A stretch of DNA of 64,000 nucleotides from Nocardioides anomalus (GTDB lineage Bacteria > Actinomycetota > Actinomycetes > Propionibacteriales > Nocardioidaceae): the NCBI RefSeq assembly GCF_011046535.1, contig NZ_CP049257.1, forward strand, positions 2,728,001-2,792,000. Reading direction: 5' to 3'. Below, in pieces: positions 28,031 to 35,858 of this stretch. Position numbers and translations under genes: made by a program. The notes beneath the pieces were generated by a model. That model did not search any database and was not told the origin of the DNA. It saw only the letters and a program-made list of their open reading frames with translations. Positions within the stretch are counted from its first letter, which is position 1. Every line of letters starts with the position of its first letter.

Positions 28031-28411
28031 GACGGCCAGCCCGCGGGTGAGGACCGGCACCACCACCGCGGCGGCCAGCAGGTGCAGCCCGACGAGAGTG
28101 ACGGTGGTGGCGGCGTCGCCGCCGGCGAGGAGTGGCGGCACCAGCGAGACCGCGGTCAGCACCGCCGTCACCACCAGGAAGACCCGCGCCGGCCGGGCGG
28201 ACCAGGCCCGGAGCGCCAGGGCGAGGCCCACCCCGACCAGCGAGAGGACGACGGTCATCGTGCCGACGCCGGCCAGGGGGATCCGCTCCTCGCCGTCGGG
28301 GACGGCGAGGTCGGCGCCGAGGGCGCCGGCGAGGGCGGCGACGAGCGTGGTGACGACGGCGGCGGCCACGGCGGCGAGGACGCCGAGACCGAGCAGGCGC
28401 AGCCCGCTCAC
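28019..28411 (-). CDS. DUF6069-like four-helix membrane protein
   Basis: 130 residues with four hydrophobic segments (about 5-28, 45-65, 78-98 and 103-122). The loop DLAVPDGEERIPLAGV lies between the first two. It looks like the DUF6069 family of actinobacterial membrane proteins, though this assignment is from memory of the pattern. The GTG overlaps the stop of the ECF sigma gene (GTGA). A membrane protein coupled to an ECF sigma factor could regulate it like an anti-sigma factor, but no anti-sigma domain is visible. Confidence 0.6.
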   Translation of the reverse strand: MSGLRLLGLGVLAAVAAAVVTTLVAALAGALGADLAVPDGEERIPLAGVGTMTVVLSLVGVGLALALRAWSARPARVFLVVTAVLTAVSLVPPLLAGGDAATTVTLVGLHLLAAAVVVPVLTRGLAVSPS

Positions 28412-29370
28412 GACGCGCCCAGCCGCTCGGGCAGCCCGACACCGGCGAACCGGTCGGCGTGGAAGATCGTGACCTCGGTGACCAGGCCGCCCTCGACACG
28501 CAGGACGTCGAGGGTGAGCGGCAGGTACGCCTCCTCGGCCTCGGACCACAGGTAGCAGCCGAAGGCGGGCTGCCGGTTCACCGCGGTGGGGACGACGCGC
28601 AGGCCGGCCAGCTCGGTGAAGCCGTCCGCCACCCAGTCGCGCAGGACCTCGTCCCGGCCGACGTGCAGCCCGGGCGTCGGCGGCATCGAGCAGCGCACGT
28701 CCTCGCGCAGCAGGCCGGCGAGGGCGGCGGTGTCGGTGGCGAGGGTCGCGTCGACGAAGCGACGCACGACCTCCAGGGTGGCGGGGTCGTCGGGCGGCGC
28801 GGCGGCCCAGTCCTCGCGGTCGGCCGGCAGGTGGGCGCGCAGGCCGGCCCGGGCCCGCTGGAGCGCGCTGTTGACCGAGTTCACCGAGTCGCCGAGCAGC
28901 CCGGCCACGTCCGCGGCCGGCCAGCCCAGCACGTCGCGCAGGATCAGGACCGCGCGCGGACGCGGGGCCAGGTGCTGGACCGCGACCACGTAGGCCAGCT
29001 CGACGGTCTCGCGGGCCAGCGCGCGCCGCTCGGGGTCGTCGGCGCCGGCGGCGGGCAGCTCGTCGAGCAGGCGGTCGGGGTAGGGCTGCAGCCACGGCAC
29101 CTCGCCACCGGTGGCCGGCCGGGGCCGGCGCTGGGCCAGCCGGTCCAGGCAGGCGTTGGTGGCGATGCGGTAGAGCCAGGCGCGCACGCTGGCCCGCCCG
29201 GCGTACGTCTCGCGGCGCCGCCAGGCGCGCAGGAACGTCTCCTGCACGGTGTCCTCGGCGTCCTCGAACGAGCCGAGCATCCGGTAGCAGTGCACGTGCA
29301 GCTCCCGCCGGTGCCGTTCGGTCAGCCCGGCGAACGCCGGCTCGTCGGTCTCCTGCGCCATCTCCACCAC
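28408..29370 (-). CDS. ECF sigma factor with C-terminal SnoaL-like domain
   Basis: About 320 residues. Region 2 contains ELHVHCYRMLGSFEDAEDTVQETFLRAWRR and region 4 contains PRAVLILRDVLGWPAADVAGLLGDSVNSVNSALQRAR. About 130 extra C-terminal residues (TLEVVRRFVDATLATDTAALAGLLREDVRCSMPP...) look like the SnoaL/NTF2-type domain of ECF56/SigG-type and ECF41/SigJ-type factors, which replaces a separate anti-sigma factor. The start is uncertain. GTG at 29370 has a GGAG 6 nt upstream, and ATG at 29361 and 29433 are alternatives. A coupled membrane protein follows. Confidence 0.85.
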   Translation of the reverse strand: MVEMAQETDEPAFAGLTERHRRELHVHCYRMLGSFEDAEDTVQETFLRAWRRRETYAGRASVRAWLYRIATNACLDRLAQRRPRPATGGEVPWLQPYPDRLLDELPAAGADDPERRALARETVELAYVVAVQHLAPRPRAVLILRDVLGWPAADVAGLLGDSVNSVNSALQRARAGLRAHLPADREDWAAAPPDDPATLEVVRRFVDATLATDTAALAGLLREDVRCSMPPTPGLHVGRDEVLRDWVADGFTELAGLRVVPTAVNRQPAFGCYLWSEAEEAYLPLTLDVLRVEGGLVTEVTIFHADRFAGVGLPERLGAS

Positions 29371-29451
29371 GTCCGTCTCCGTCCTTCGAGGGTGTCGTGG
29401 GGTGTGACGGTCGGGAGCCGGAGAACTCATCACCCGCCGGTGCGACCCACG

Positions 29452-30453
29452 TCACGTCCCGACGGCGTACCCCGCTCGAGGGGGGGATCGTTGAAGAGTG
29501 GACGATCGGGCCCGGGAGGCGACCGGGGGGAGTGTCCCTGGTCCGGTCGTCGGGCCACCGTCCTGGTCCGGGTCCGGGACGGTGGTCTCGTCGCGGTCGC
29601 GACGAGCCCGCCACCAGCGCTCCGCGGTCCGCCCCAGCGTCAGGGCCGTGACCGCCGTGGCCCAGCCCGCGACGACGTCGACGACGTAGTGCTCGCCTGT
29701 GTAGACCAGCGTGGCCGCCATGAGCAGCGCGTAGGCCATCAGCACGGCGCGCCACCGCGGCCGCACCGACGGCCAGGCGAACAGTGCGACGAGCAGCGCG
29801 CTGCCGGCGTGCAGCGACGGCATCGCCGCCACGGGGTTGCTCACCGCCTGGGCCAGGTCGAGCAGCCGGGTGACGGGGTGCAGGTGGAGGTAGTCCCAGC
29901 CGAACGCCGAGCTGCGCTGCGCCACCCGGACCCCGTCGTCGCGGGTCAGCCAGGGCGGCGTGGCCGGGTAGACCACGTAGCCGGTGATGCCGACGACGGT
30001 GAAGGCCACGACGGTGGCCAGCCATCGCGCGAACCGCTCGCGCAGCGCGAACCACGCCACCGCGGTCAGGACCGGGATGGTGACGAAGTGGGTGACGTAG
30101 ACCAGCGCCGCCAGTGCGTCGTACCAGTGCGGTGTGCTGCCCAGCAGCCGGTCCTGCAGCCACGCCGACGGGTGCTCGCCGAACAGCAGGCGGTCGACGG
30201 TGGCCGGACCCTGCGTGTGCAGGCGGAACCCGAGCCGGTTGACCTGCTCGGCCGGGTCGTCGGGGTCCAGTGGCGCACTGATCCAGCCCGCGACGGCGTA
30301 GGCGATGAGGATGAGGCTGAGCGGCGACCAGGCGATGAGCAGCTGGGCCACCGGGCCGTGGCGGGACCGGCGCCGGGGGGCGCTCGGGTCGTCGCGCCGG
30401 GACGCCGGTCGAGTGCCGGACGGCGCGACCGTCCGCTCCTCGTGCGAGCGCAC
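29452..30453 (-). CDS. PAP2-superfamily membrane phosphatase (PAP2_3/IPC-synthase-like)
   Basis: 333 residues, six predicted membrane segments. The motif YVVYPATPPWL, the PSxH motif AMPSLHAGSALL and the final GEHYVVDVVAG histidine block place it in the PAP2_3 group related to inositol-phosphorylceramide synthase and membrane lipid phosphatases. The N and C termini are Arg/Pro/Asp-rich and cytoplasmic. The GTG at 30453 begins 2 bp after the stop of the acyltransferase-like gene. It is therefore the last gene of the carotenoid-tailoring operon, although a link to carotenoids is only positional. Confidence 0.75.
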   Translation of the reverse strand: MRSHEERTVAPSGTRPASRRDDPSAPRRRSRHGPVAQLLIAWSPLSLILIAYAVAGWISAPLDPDDPAEQVNRLGFRLHTQGPATVDRLLFGEHPSAWLQDRLLGSTPHWYDALAALVYVTHFVTIPVLTAVAWFALRERFARWLATVVAFTVVGITGYVVYPATPPWLTRDDGVRVAQRSSAFGWDYLHLHPVTRLLDLAQAVSNPVAAMPSLHAGSALLVALFAWPSVRPRWRAVLMAYALLMAATLVYTGEHYVVDVVAGWATAVTALTLGRTAERWWRARRDRDETTVPDPDQDGGPTTGPGTLPPVASRARSSTLQRSPPRAGYAVGT

Positions 30454-30455
30454 GG

Positions 30456-30959
30456 CTACGAGACCGGACCGGGGCGGGCCCTGCGGCGGGCGAGGACCGA
30501 CAGCAGGCGCAGCCGGTTGTAGCGCTGGATGGCGACGAACGGCAGGTTGACCAGCACGCCGTAGGCCACCAGGACCCCGGCCGCGAGCGGCGGGTTCCAC
30601 AGCACGAAGAGCGGGCCGCAGCACAGCGCCCACCAGTGCGCGAGCTCGGCGCGGCGCGTCTCGCGGACGAACAGCTCGAGCCCGGCCTCGTCCCGGGCGG
30701 GCAGCGCGCGCTTGCTCACCCCGCCGGCGAAGAGCGCGCCGGCCTCGGGGACGCGGTCCTTCCAGCGCTGGATGCGCAGGCGGCGGCGGTACCACCGGCC
30801 GCCGTCCTCGAAGCGGCGCGGCCGCAGCAGCCAGCCGTCGCGGGACAGCCGCTCGTCGGAGAGCCGGTGCGCGGCGTACCCGGTGACGCTGTGGAAGACA
30901 CCCCACGCCACCACGTCGACGACGAGGGTGAGGGCCTGGGGCATGACGAGCTTCAGCAC
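30456..30959 (-). CDS. CrtO-like glycosyl-carotenoid acyltransferase family protein
   Basis: 167 residues. It resembles glycosyl-4,4'-diaponeurosporenoate acyltransferase (CrtO of staphyloxanthin synthesis). Markers are RRFEDGGRWYRRRLRIQRWKDRVPEAGALFAGGVSKR, RETRRAELAHWWALCCGPLFVLW and the ending PFVAIQRYNRLRL. Two to three membrane helices are predicted. The context of cyclases, P450 and glycosyltransferase agrees with a final acylation of a glycosylated carotenoid. The GTG at 30959 is preferred because GGAGG lies 7 nt before it, and it overlaps the upstream gene by 7 bp. An in-frame ATG at 30944 is the alternative. Confidence 0.75.
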   Translation of the reverse strand: MLKLVMPQALTLVVDVVAWGVFHSVTGYAAHRLSDERLSRDGWLLRPRRFEDGGRWYRRRLRIQRWKDRVPEAGALFAGGVSKRALPARDEAGLELFVRETRRAELAHWWALCCGPLFVLWNPPLAAGVLVAYGVLVNLPFVAIQRYNRLRLLSVLARRRARPGPVS

Positions 30960-32110
30960 GCGGCGTCCTCCGTCCCGGCCTCGGGCGTCCGGGTGGCGAC
31001 GGCCCGGCCGCGCCAGCGCACCGAGCCGCGCAGGGTGAGCAGGGCCGAGCGCAGGAAGACCAGGTCGAAGGCGAGCAGGGTCAGCGGGAACAGCGCCCAC
31101 GTCCACCACGCGAAGGCGCCGAGCCGGCGCAGCAGCGCGCGCAGAGACAGGGCCACACCGAGCCACCCCAGGACCCACAGGGCCGCCGCCACCCAGGCGT
31201 GCGCCCCCGCGTCGCCGCGGGCCGCGTGCACCACGAACAGCACCGCGCCGACGGCGACCGCGTGGTGGGCGGCCACCCAGAGGGTCGCGGCCACCGAGGC
31301 GCCCGGCGCGGCCGCGCTCGCGCCGGAGGCGACGTTCTTGCTCCAGCCCTCGACGAGCTGGCCGAGGCCGGAGGGGTACATCCGCATGGCCAGCGCGTCG
31401 CCGCCGGCCAGGCAGCGGACCGGGAGTCCGGCCCGGTCGTAGGCCCGGGCCAGGGCCACGTCGTCGAGGACGTCGGCCCGCGCGGCGGCGTGCTGGCCGG
31501 CCCGGTCGTAGTCCGCGCGGGTGGTGAGCAGGCAGGGCCCGAAGGCCATCGGGCGGCGCTCGGGGTGGGCGCCGAAGGCGCCACTGGCCAGGAAGGAGAC
31601 GGCGTTGGGGTACGCCGAGAGCTGCTCGTAGCCGGGACCGACCGCGTGGAAGGGCTGCACCGAGAGCAGCCCGCGCCCGTGCCCGGCCAGCAGCCCGCCC
31701 AGCGCGCCCGGCGCGAGCACGGTGTCGGCGTCGAGGAAGAGGAGGAGCTCGCCCGAGGTGGCCTCGGCGCCCTGCTGGCAGGCCCAGGCCTTGCCGGTCC
31801 AGCCGGCGGGCGGACCGGCGAGGGTGACCACGCGGGCGCCACCGGCGCGGGCCAGCTCGCCGGTGCCGTCGCTGGAGCCGTCGTCGACCACCACGACCTC
31901 GGCCGGCGCCGGGTCGAGCCGGGAGACCGACGCGAGCAGGGTCGGCAGGCTGGCCGCCTCGTCGCGGGCCGGGACGACGACCGAGACCGCTGCCCCCGTC
32001 GCCGGACCGCCGGCGGGCAGGACGCGCAGGCCCGCGACCAGCCGCCGCACCGCGAGGGTGCCGACGGCCAGCAGGACCAGGGCGAGGACGGCCGACCAGA
32101 CGGGGCTCAC
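30953..32110 (-). CDS. Family 2 glycosyltransferase, CrtQ-like
   Basis: 385 residues. An N-terminal membrane helix is followed by a GT-A domain: VSVVVPARDEAASLPTLLAS, VVVVDDGSSDGTGELA, GWTGKAWACQQGAE, the DxD motif LLLFLDADTVL and a later GPCLLTTRADYDRAG. At least three membrane segments close the protein (about 270-370). This architecture matches 4,4'-diaponeurosporenoate glycosyltransferase-type enzymes. It should add a sugar to a hydroxylated or carboxylated carotenoid at the membrane. The GTG overlaps the P450 stop (GTGA). Confidence 0.8.
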   Translation of the reverse strand: MSPVWSAVLALVLLAVGTLAVRRLVAGLRVLPAGGPATGAAVSVVVPARDEAASLPTLLASVSRLDPAPAEVVVVDDGSSDGTGELARAGGARVVTLAGPPAGWTGKAWACQQGAEATSGELLLFLDADTVLAPGALGGLLAGHGRGLLSVQPFHAVGPGYEQLSAYPNAVSFLASGAFGAHPERRPMAFGPCLLTTRADYDRAGQHAAARADVLDDVALARAYDRAGLPVRCLAGGDALAMRMYPSGLGQLVEGWSKNVASGASAAAPGASVAATLWVAAHHAVAVGAVLFVVHAARGDAGAHAWVAAALWVLGWLGVALSLRALLRRLGAFAWWTWALFPLTLLAFDLVFLRSALLTLRGSVRWRGRAVATRTPEAGTEDAAC

Positions 32111-33474
32111 AGGCGGCCCCGAGGAGTCAGCGCCAGCCGCAGTCCGCCGCGCGGGTGCACTGCGACCTGGGCCTGCGGCCGGGGCCGGGTCCAGCCGGCC
32201 GGCGTGCGCAGCTCGTAGGCCGACAGCACCCGGGCCAGCACGATGGCCATCTCCCCCAGCGCGAACTCCCGGCCGATGCACAGCCGTGGGCCGAGCCCGA
32301 ACGGGAGGTACGTCGAGCGCGCGGCGCGCTCGTCGAGGAACCGCTCCGGGCGGAAGGCGAGCGGGTCGGGCCAGAGGTCCTCGCGCCGGTGCAGCAGCCA
32401 GGGGCTGATGATCACCGTCGTGCCCTCGGGCACGTCGTGGCCGCTGATCACGTCCGGGCCGGCGCTGCGCCGCGAGACGACCCAGGCCGGCGGGAAGAGC
32501 CGCAGCGCCTCGTCGACCACCGCGGCCAGCCAGGGCAGCTGCGCGCGGTGGCGCAGCATGGAGACCGGCTCTGCCCTGTCGGCCAGCGCGTCGAGCTCGG
32601 CGTGCACCCGGGCCTGGGCCTCCGGGTGCTCGGCCAGCAGCATGAGCGTCCAGGTCAGGCTGGCCGCGACCGTCTCGTGGCCGGCGATGACCATGGTGAC
32701 CAGCTCGTCGCGGATGGCCTCGTCGTCCAGGCCGCTGTCGACGAGCAGCCCCAGCAGGTCGTCGCCGCCGGTCGCGGCGCGCCGGCGCTCGGCCAGCAGC
32801 TCGGCCGTGGCCCTGGTGAGCCGGCGGCGCGCGGAGGCCAGCCGCAGGTTGAGCGGGGTGGGGACGGCCTGCGGGATGGGCAGCAGCGCCCGGCCCAGCC
32901 GGACGACCAGGCTGGCCGCGTCGTCCGAGGCGTGCAGCATCGTGCGGGCGCGGCCGGACAGGTCGGCCGCGAACAGCGCCCGACCCACCGCGTCCAGCGC
33001 GACCTGGAGGACCGCCGGGGCGACGTCGACGACCTCGCCGCGGGTCGTCGCGAGCGAGGACACCGCGTCGTCGGCCGCGGCGTGGACCTGCTCGCCGATC
33101 CGCTCGAGCCGCTGGTGGTGGAAGGCCGGCGCCGCGATCCGCCGGTGCGCGATCCAGTCCGGCTCGGCCGAGGCCAGCAGTCCGGGGCCGGTGACGCGGG
33201 CCAGCGCGGAGTACTGCACGGTCCGCTTGGTCCAGTTGCGCGCGTTGCCCTGCAGCACGTGGCGGGCGTCGTCGGGCTCGTTGACCAGCAGCACCGGCAC
33301 GCCGGGGACCGGGAACGGCACGAGCTCGCCGTACTGCGCACGGACCCGGCCCAGGTAGGACAGCGGGTCGGCGCGGACCGAGCGGAGGACCTTGGCCATG
33401 TCCAGGGGCGTCGGGCCGGGCAGCCCGAGCGTCTCGGGCTCGGCGGTGAGGCGGCGCCAGGCGGTCTGGGTCAC
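32107..33474 (-). CDS. Cytochrome P450, CYP175-like candidate carotenoid hydroxylase
   Basis: 455 residues. It has the I-helix MVIAGHETVAASLTW, the K-helix ExxR in DEALRLFPPAWVVSRR, the PERF region FRPERFLDER and the heme loop PFGLGPRLCIGREFA. The N-terminal part (WTKRTVQYSALARVTGPGLL) resembles the beta-carotene hydroxylase CYP175A1 of Thermus (TKATFQYRALSRLTGRGLL, recalled). With lycopene cyclase genes directly upstream in the same coupled operon, ring hydroxylation of a cyclised carotenoid is the best guess. No ferredoxin or reductase gene is adjacent. The GTG overlaps the crtYd stop. Confidence 0.82.
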   Translation of the reverse strand: MTQTAWRRLTAEPETLGLPGPTPLDMAKVLRSVRADPLSYLGRVRAQYGELVPFPVPGVPVLLVNEPDDARHVLQGNARNWTKRTVQYSALARVTGPGLLASAEPDWIAHRRIAAPAFHHQRLERIGEQVHAAADDAVSSLATTRGEVVDVAPAVLQVALDAVGRALFAADLSGRARTMLHASDDAASLVVRLGRALLPIPQAVPTPLNLRLASARRRLTRATAELLAERRRAATGGDDLLGLLVDSGLDDEAIRDELVTMVIAGHETVAASLTWTLMLLAEHPEAQARVHAELDALADRAEPVSMLRHRAQLPWLAAVVDEALRLFPPAWVVSRRSAGPDVISGHDVPEGTTVIISPWLLHRREDLWPDPLAFRPERFLDERAARSTYLPFGLGPRLCIGREFALGEMAIVLARVLSAYELRTPAGWTRPRPQAQVAVHPRGGLRLALTPRGRL

Positions 33475-33815
33475 GAGGTCTCCGTCCGGGCCGCCTCGTC
33501 GCGACGGCTCAGCCAGCGCCAGACGGCGCAGCTCAGGAGGACCAGCCCGAAGCCGAAGCCGAGGTCCTCGACCGGCGCGTAGACCAGGCGGCCGTCGCCG
33601 AGGAGCTGGGCGTGCGAGTCGCCGATGATCGCGTCGGAGCGGTAGCGCACGATGCCGCGGCCGGTCAGCCAGCCGTTGGTGAGCAGCTGGAAGAACACGA
33701 CGATGGCGTACGCCGACCACCAGCCGGCCGTGCTGGTCAGCCGGGTCCGCAGCACCCAGCGGTCGACGACCACCGCGACCACGATGCTGATGACGCTCAG
33801 GGCGGTGTAGGTCAT
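33471..33815 (-). CDS. crtYd: Lycopene cyclase domain protein CrtYd (second subunit)
   Basis: 114 residues with three membrane helices: TYTALSVISIVVAVVVDRW, WWSAYAIVVFFQLLTNGWLTG and the region DLGFGFGLVLLSCAVWRWL. GIVRYRSDAIIG and the PVEDLGFG motif are typical of heterodimeric CrtYd/CrtYf subunits. Together with CrtYc it would form the integral-membrane lycopene cyclase found in actinobacteria. The ATG overlaps the crtYc stop (ATGA) and the stop overlaps the P450 GTG. Confidence 0.82.
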   Translation of the reverse strand: MTYTALSVISIVVAVVVDRWVLRTRLTSTAGWWSAYAIVVFFQLLTNGWLTGRGIVRYRSDAIIGDSHAQLLGDGRLVYAPVEDLGFGFGLVLLSCAVWRWLSRRDEAARTETS

Positions 33816-34186
33816 CGGGCCTCCTCGCGGCTGGGCTCGGGGTGTCGCCGACCCGGCCACCAGGGCGGGCGGACGCCGGCGCGCACGGCCAGCACCGCCT
33901 CGTGGGTGAGCACCCCGACGAGGGGGATGACGACGAAGAACGCGATCTCCTCCAGCGGCAGTCCGAGCACCCGGGGCGGCAGGGTCTGCGCAGCGTCGAA
34001 GGACCACTGCCCGACGTGCGTGGCCCACAGGTCCCAGAGCAGGAACGGTCCGCCGGCGAGCAGCACCGTGGCGGCCAGCCGCGCGGGCCGGCGCAGCACG
34101 TCCAGGCCGAAGAGGTGGGTCAGAGGGAGGGTGCCGACCAGGCAGAACGCGAGCATGGCGACGTAGGACCACTGCAGCCAGTTCAC
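33812..34186 (-). CDS. crtYc: Lycopene cyclase domain protein CrtYc (first subunit)
   Basis: 124 residues with three membrane helices. WLQWSYVAMLAFCLVGTLPL, GGPFLLWDLWATHVGQWSFD and the LPLEEIAFFVVIPLVGVLTHEAV motif (PxEE, also seen in the partner as PVED) define the CrtYc/CrtYe subunit. It starts with GTG and heads the operon crtYc-crtYd-P450-GT2-acyltransferase-PAP2. The 91-bp gap upstream must hold its promoter, although I see no clear boxes. Genes making lycopene (crtE, crtB, crtI) are not in the window. Confidence 0.82.
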   Translation of the reverse strand: MNWLQWSYVAMLAFCLVGTLPLTHLFGLDVLRRPARLAATVLLAGGPFLLWDLWATHVGQWSFDAAQTLPPRVLGLPLEEIAFFVVIPLVGVLTHEAVLAVRAGVRPPWWPGRRHPEPSREEAR

Positions 34187-34277
34187 GGCCAGGGGTCGAC
34201 CCCGGGTCGTGCGGAAGCGGTGCTGGTCACGGGTCGTCGGTGCCCCGTGGGCCGGGCACCCATGCGGGAGGCGTGGC

Positions 34278-35270
34278 TCACCAGCGGTCGTGGACCAGCG
34301 GGCGCAGCCGCTCGTCGTACAGCGCGCGGACGCCGTCGAGCAGCGCCAGGTCGAGCGGGCCGGCCCCGCCGGCGGCCGCGTTGGACCGCGCCTGGTCCCG
34401 GTTGCGGGCCCCCGGGATGACGGTGCTGACGCCGGGCTGCTGGACGCACCAGGCGATCGCCGCCTGGGCCGGGCTGAGCCCGTCGGCGTGCGCCTCGACC
34501 AGGCGCGAGAACTCCTGCGCCGCCGACAGCCCGGTCTCCCACGGCACGCCGGAAAAGGTCTCGCCCACGTCGAAGGCGCTGCCGTCGCGGTTGTAGTTCC
34601 GGTGGTCGTCCTCGGCGAAGGTGGTGTCCGCGGAGTACTTGCCGGACAGCAGCCCGGAGGCCAGGGGCACCCGAGCGATGATGCCCACGCCGGCGTCGAT
34701 CGCCGCGGGCAGGACCCGCTCGAGCGGCTTGAGCCGGAACGCGTTGAGGATGATCTGCACCGACGCCACGCCCGGTCGCGCGATGGCCGAGAGGGCCTGG
34801 TCGGCGGTCTCCACCGAGACGCCGTACGCCGCGATCGAGCCGTCCTCGACCAGCGCGTCCAACGCGTCGTAGGTCGCGTCGGCGTCGATCACGGCCGACG
34901 GCGGGCAGTGCAGCTGGACCAGGTCGAGTCGGTCGGCGCCGAGGTTGCGCCGGGAGCGGTCCACCCAGGCGCGGAAGTTGTCGGCCACGTAGCTCTCGGG
35001 GACCTGCTCGGCGCGCCGGCCCATCTTGGTGGCGACGGTGAACCCGGCGTCGGCGTGGTCGGCCACGAACGCACCTACGAGCTGCTCGCTGCGCCCGTCG
35101 CCGTAGACGTCCGCGGTGTCGTAGAACGTGACCCCAGCCTCGGCCGAGGCCTCCAGCACCTCACGGGCCTGCTCCTCGGTGACGTCGCCCCAGTCCGCGC
35201 CGAGCTGCCACGTGCCGAGGCCGACGACCGAGACGTCGCGACCGGTCCTGCCGAGGGTCCGCTGCTCCAT
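34278..35270 (-). CDS. Aldo/keto reductase
   Basis: 330 residues. TIM-barrel aldo/keto reductase with the catalytic tetrad visible: Asp and Tyr in FYDTADVYGDGRSE, Lys in TVATKMGRR and His in LDLVQLHCPP. The C-terminal NADPH-binding loop is VSTVIPGARNRDQARSN. It reduces an unknown carbonyl with NADPH in the cytoplasm. The ATG follows a CAGGCT -10 box by 7 nt, so it is probably transcribed as a leaderless single gene upstream of the carotenoid operon. Confidence 0.85.
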   Translation of the reverse strand: MEQRTLGRTGRDVSVVGLGTWQLGADWGDVTEEQAREVLEASAEAGVTFYDTADVYGDGRSEQLVGAFVADHADAGFTVATKMGRRAEQVPESYVADNFRAWVDRSRRNLGADRLDLVQLHCPPSAVIDADATYDALDALVEDGSIAAYGVSVETADQALSAIARPGVASVQIILNAFRLKPLERVLPAAIDAGVGIIARVPLASGLLSGKYSADTTFAEDDHRNYNRDGSAFDVGETFSGVPWETGLSAAQEFSRLVEAHADGLSPAQAAIAWCVQQPGVSTVIPGARNRDQARSNAAAGGAGPLDLALLDGVRALYDERLRPLVHDRW

Positions 35271-35277
35271 GCCGGTC

Positions 35278-35283
35278 AGCCTG
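35278..35283 (-). promoter_or_regulatory. -10 box CAGGCT of the aldo/keto reductase
   Basis: CAGGCT on the minus strand, 7 nt before the ATG at 35270. Confidence 0.4.
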
Positions 35284-35316
35284 ACACGGGCCGCACAACG
35301 GCTCGCCGGGAGGAGG

Positions 35317-35757
35317 TCAGTCGGGGAGCTCGTTGCGCTCGATCTCCGCGACGGTCGGGCGGCCGCGGTTGCAGAACACCTCGATCTCCACCGAGCGGCG
35401 CTCCTGGGCGAAGACCGCCTCGACGTCGTCGTCGGGGCCGGTCTCCAGGCTGACCGTGCGCCAGCCGGCCGCCTCGTCCGGGCGGGCCTCGACGCCGGAG
35501 GCGTAGACGCCCTGGCACTCGACCACGAAGACCCCGAACTCCTCGGTGATCTCGCGCCGCACGACCCTCGCCTGCGGGTCCGGCGTCGCCCGGTCCTGGC
35601 TGAGCTGGGCCTGCCGGATCAGCTCGTTGTCGCCGATCGGGCCGCGGTCGCGGTTCTCCGCGCGCAGCTGGCCGACCACGAGGACGCCGACCACGACCGA
35701 GGCCGCGGCGGCCAGCAGCCAGGCCGCGGCCCAGCCCAGGACGGCACGACGGGTCAC
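35317..35757 (-). CDS. Hypothetical single-pass membrane protein
   Basis: 146 residues, not recognised. One hydrophobic segment (about residues 7-29, LGWAAAWLLAAAASVVVGVLVVG) is followed by about 115 mostly acidic residues outside the membrane, including CQGVYASGVE and VEVFCNRGR-like cysteine-bearing stretches that could form a disulfide. The GTG at 35757 stands 6 nt after CAGGAT, a -10-like box. It is divergent from the two-component system and could sense the same stress, but nothing in the sequence shows this. Confidence 0.65.
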   Translation of the reverse strand: MTRRAVLGWAAAWLLAAAASVVVGVLVVGQLRAENRDRGPIGDNELIRQAQLSQDRATPDPQARVVRREITEEFGVFVVECQGVYASGVEARPDEAAGWRTVSLETGPDDDVEAVFAQERRSVEIEVFCNRGRPTVAEIERNELPD

Positions 35758-35763
35758 CCGCTG

Positions 35764-35769
35764 ATCCTG
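35764..35769 (-). promoter_or_regulatory. -10-like box CAGGAT
   Basis: CAGGAT on the minus strand, 6 nt before the GTG at 35757. Confidence 0.35.
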
Positions 35770-35846
35770 GTGTCTGCACGGATAAGCGCTCGCTAAGGCC
35801 GCGCTAAGCCGCCCTCTGACGGCGCCGCCCGCGTACGTCGTCCGGC

Positions 35847-35852
35847 TAGGTT
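35847..35852 (+). promoter_or_regulatory. -10 box TAGGTT of the two-component operon, predicted leaderless
   Basis: TAGGTT followed by 6 nt and the GTG at 35859. Confidence 0.5.
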
Positions 35853-35858
35853 CACGGC

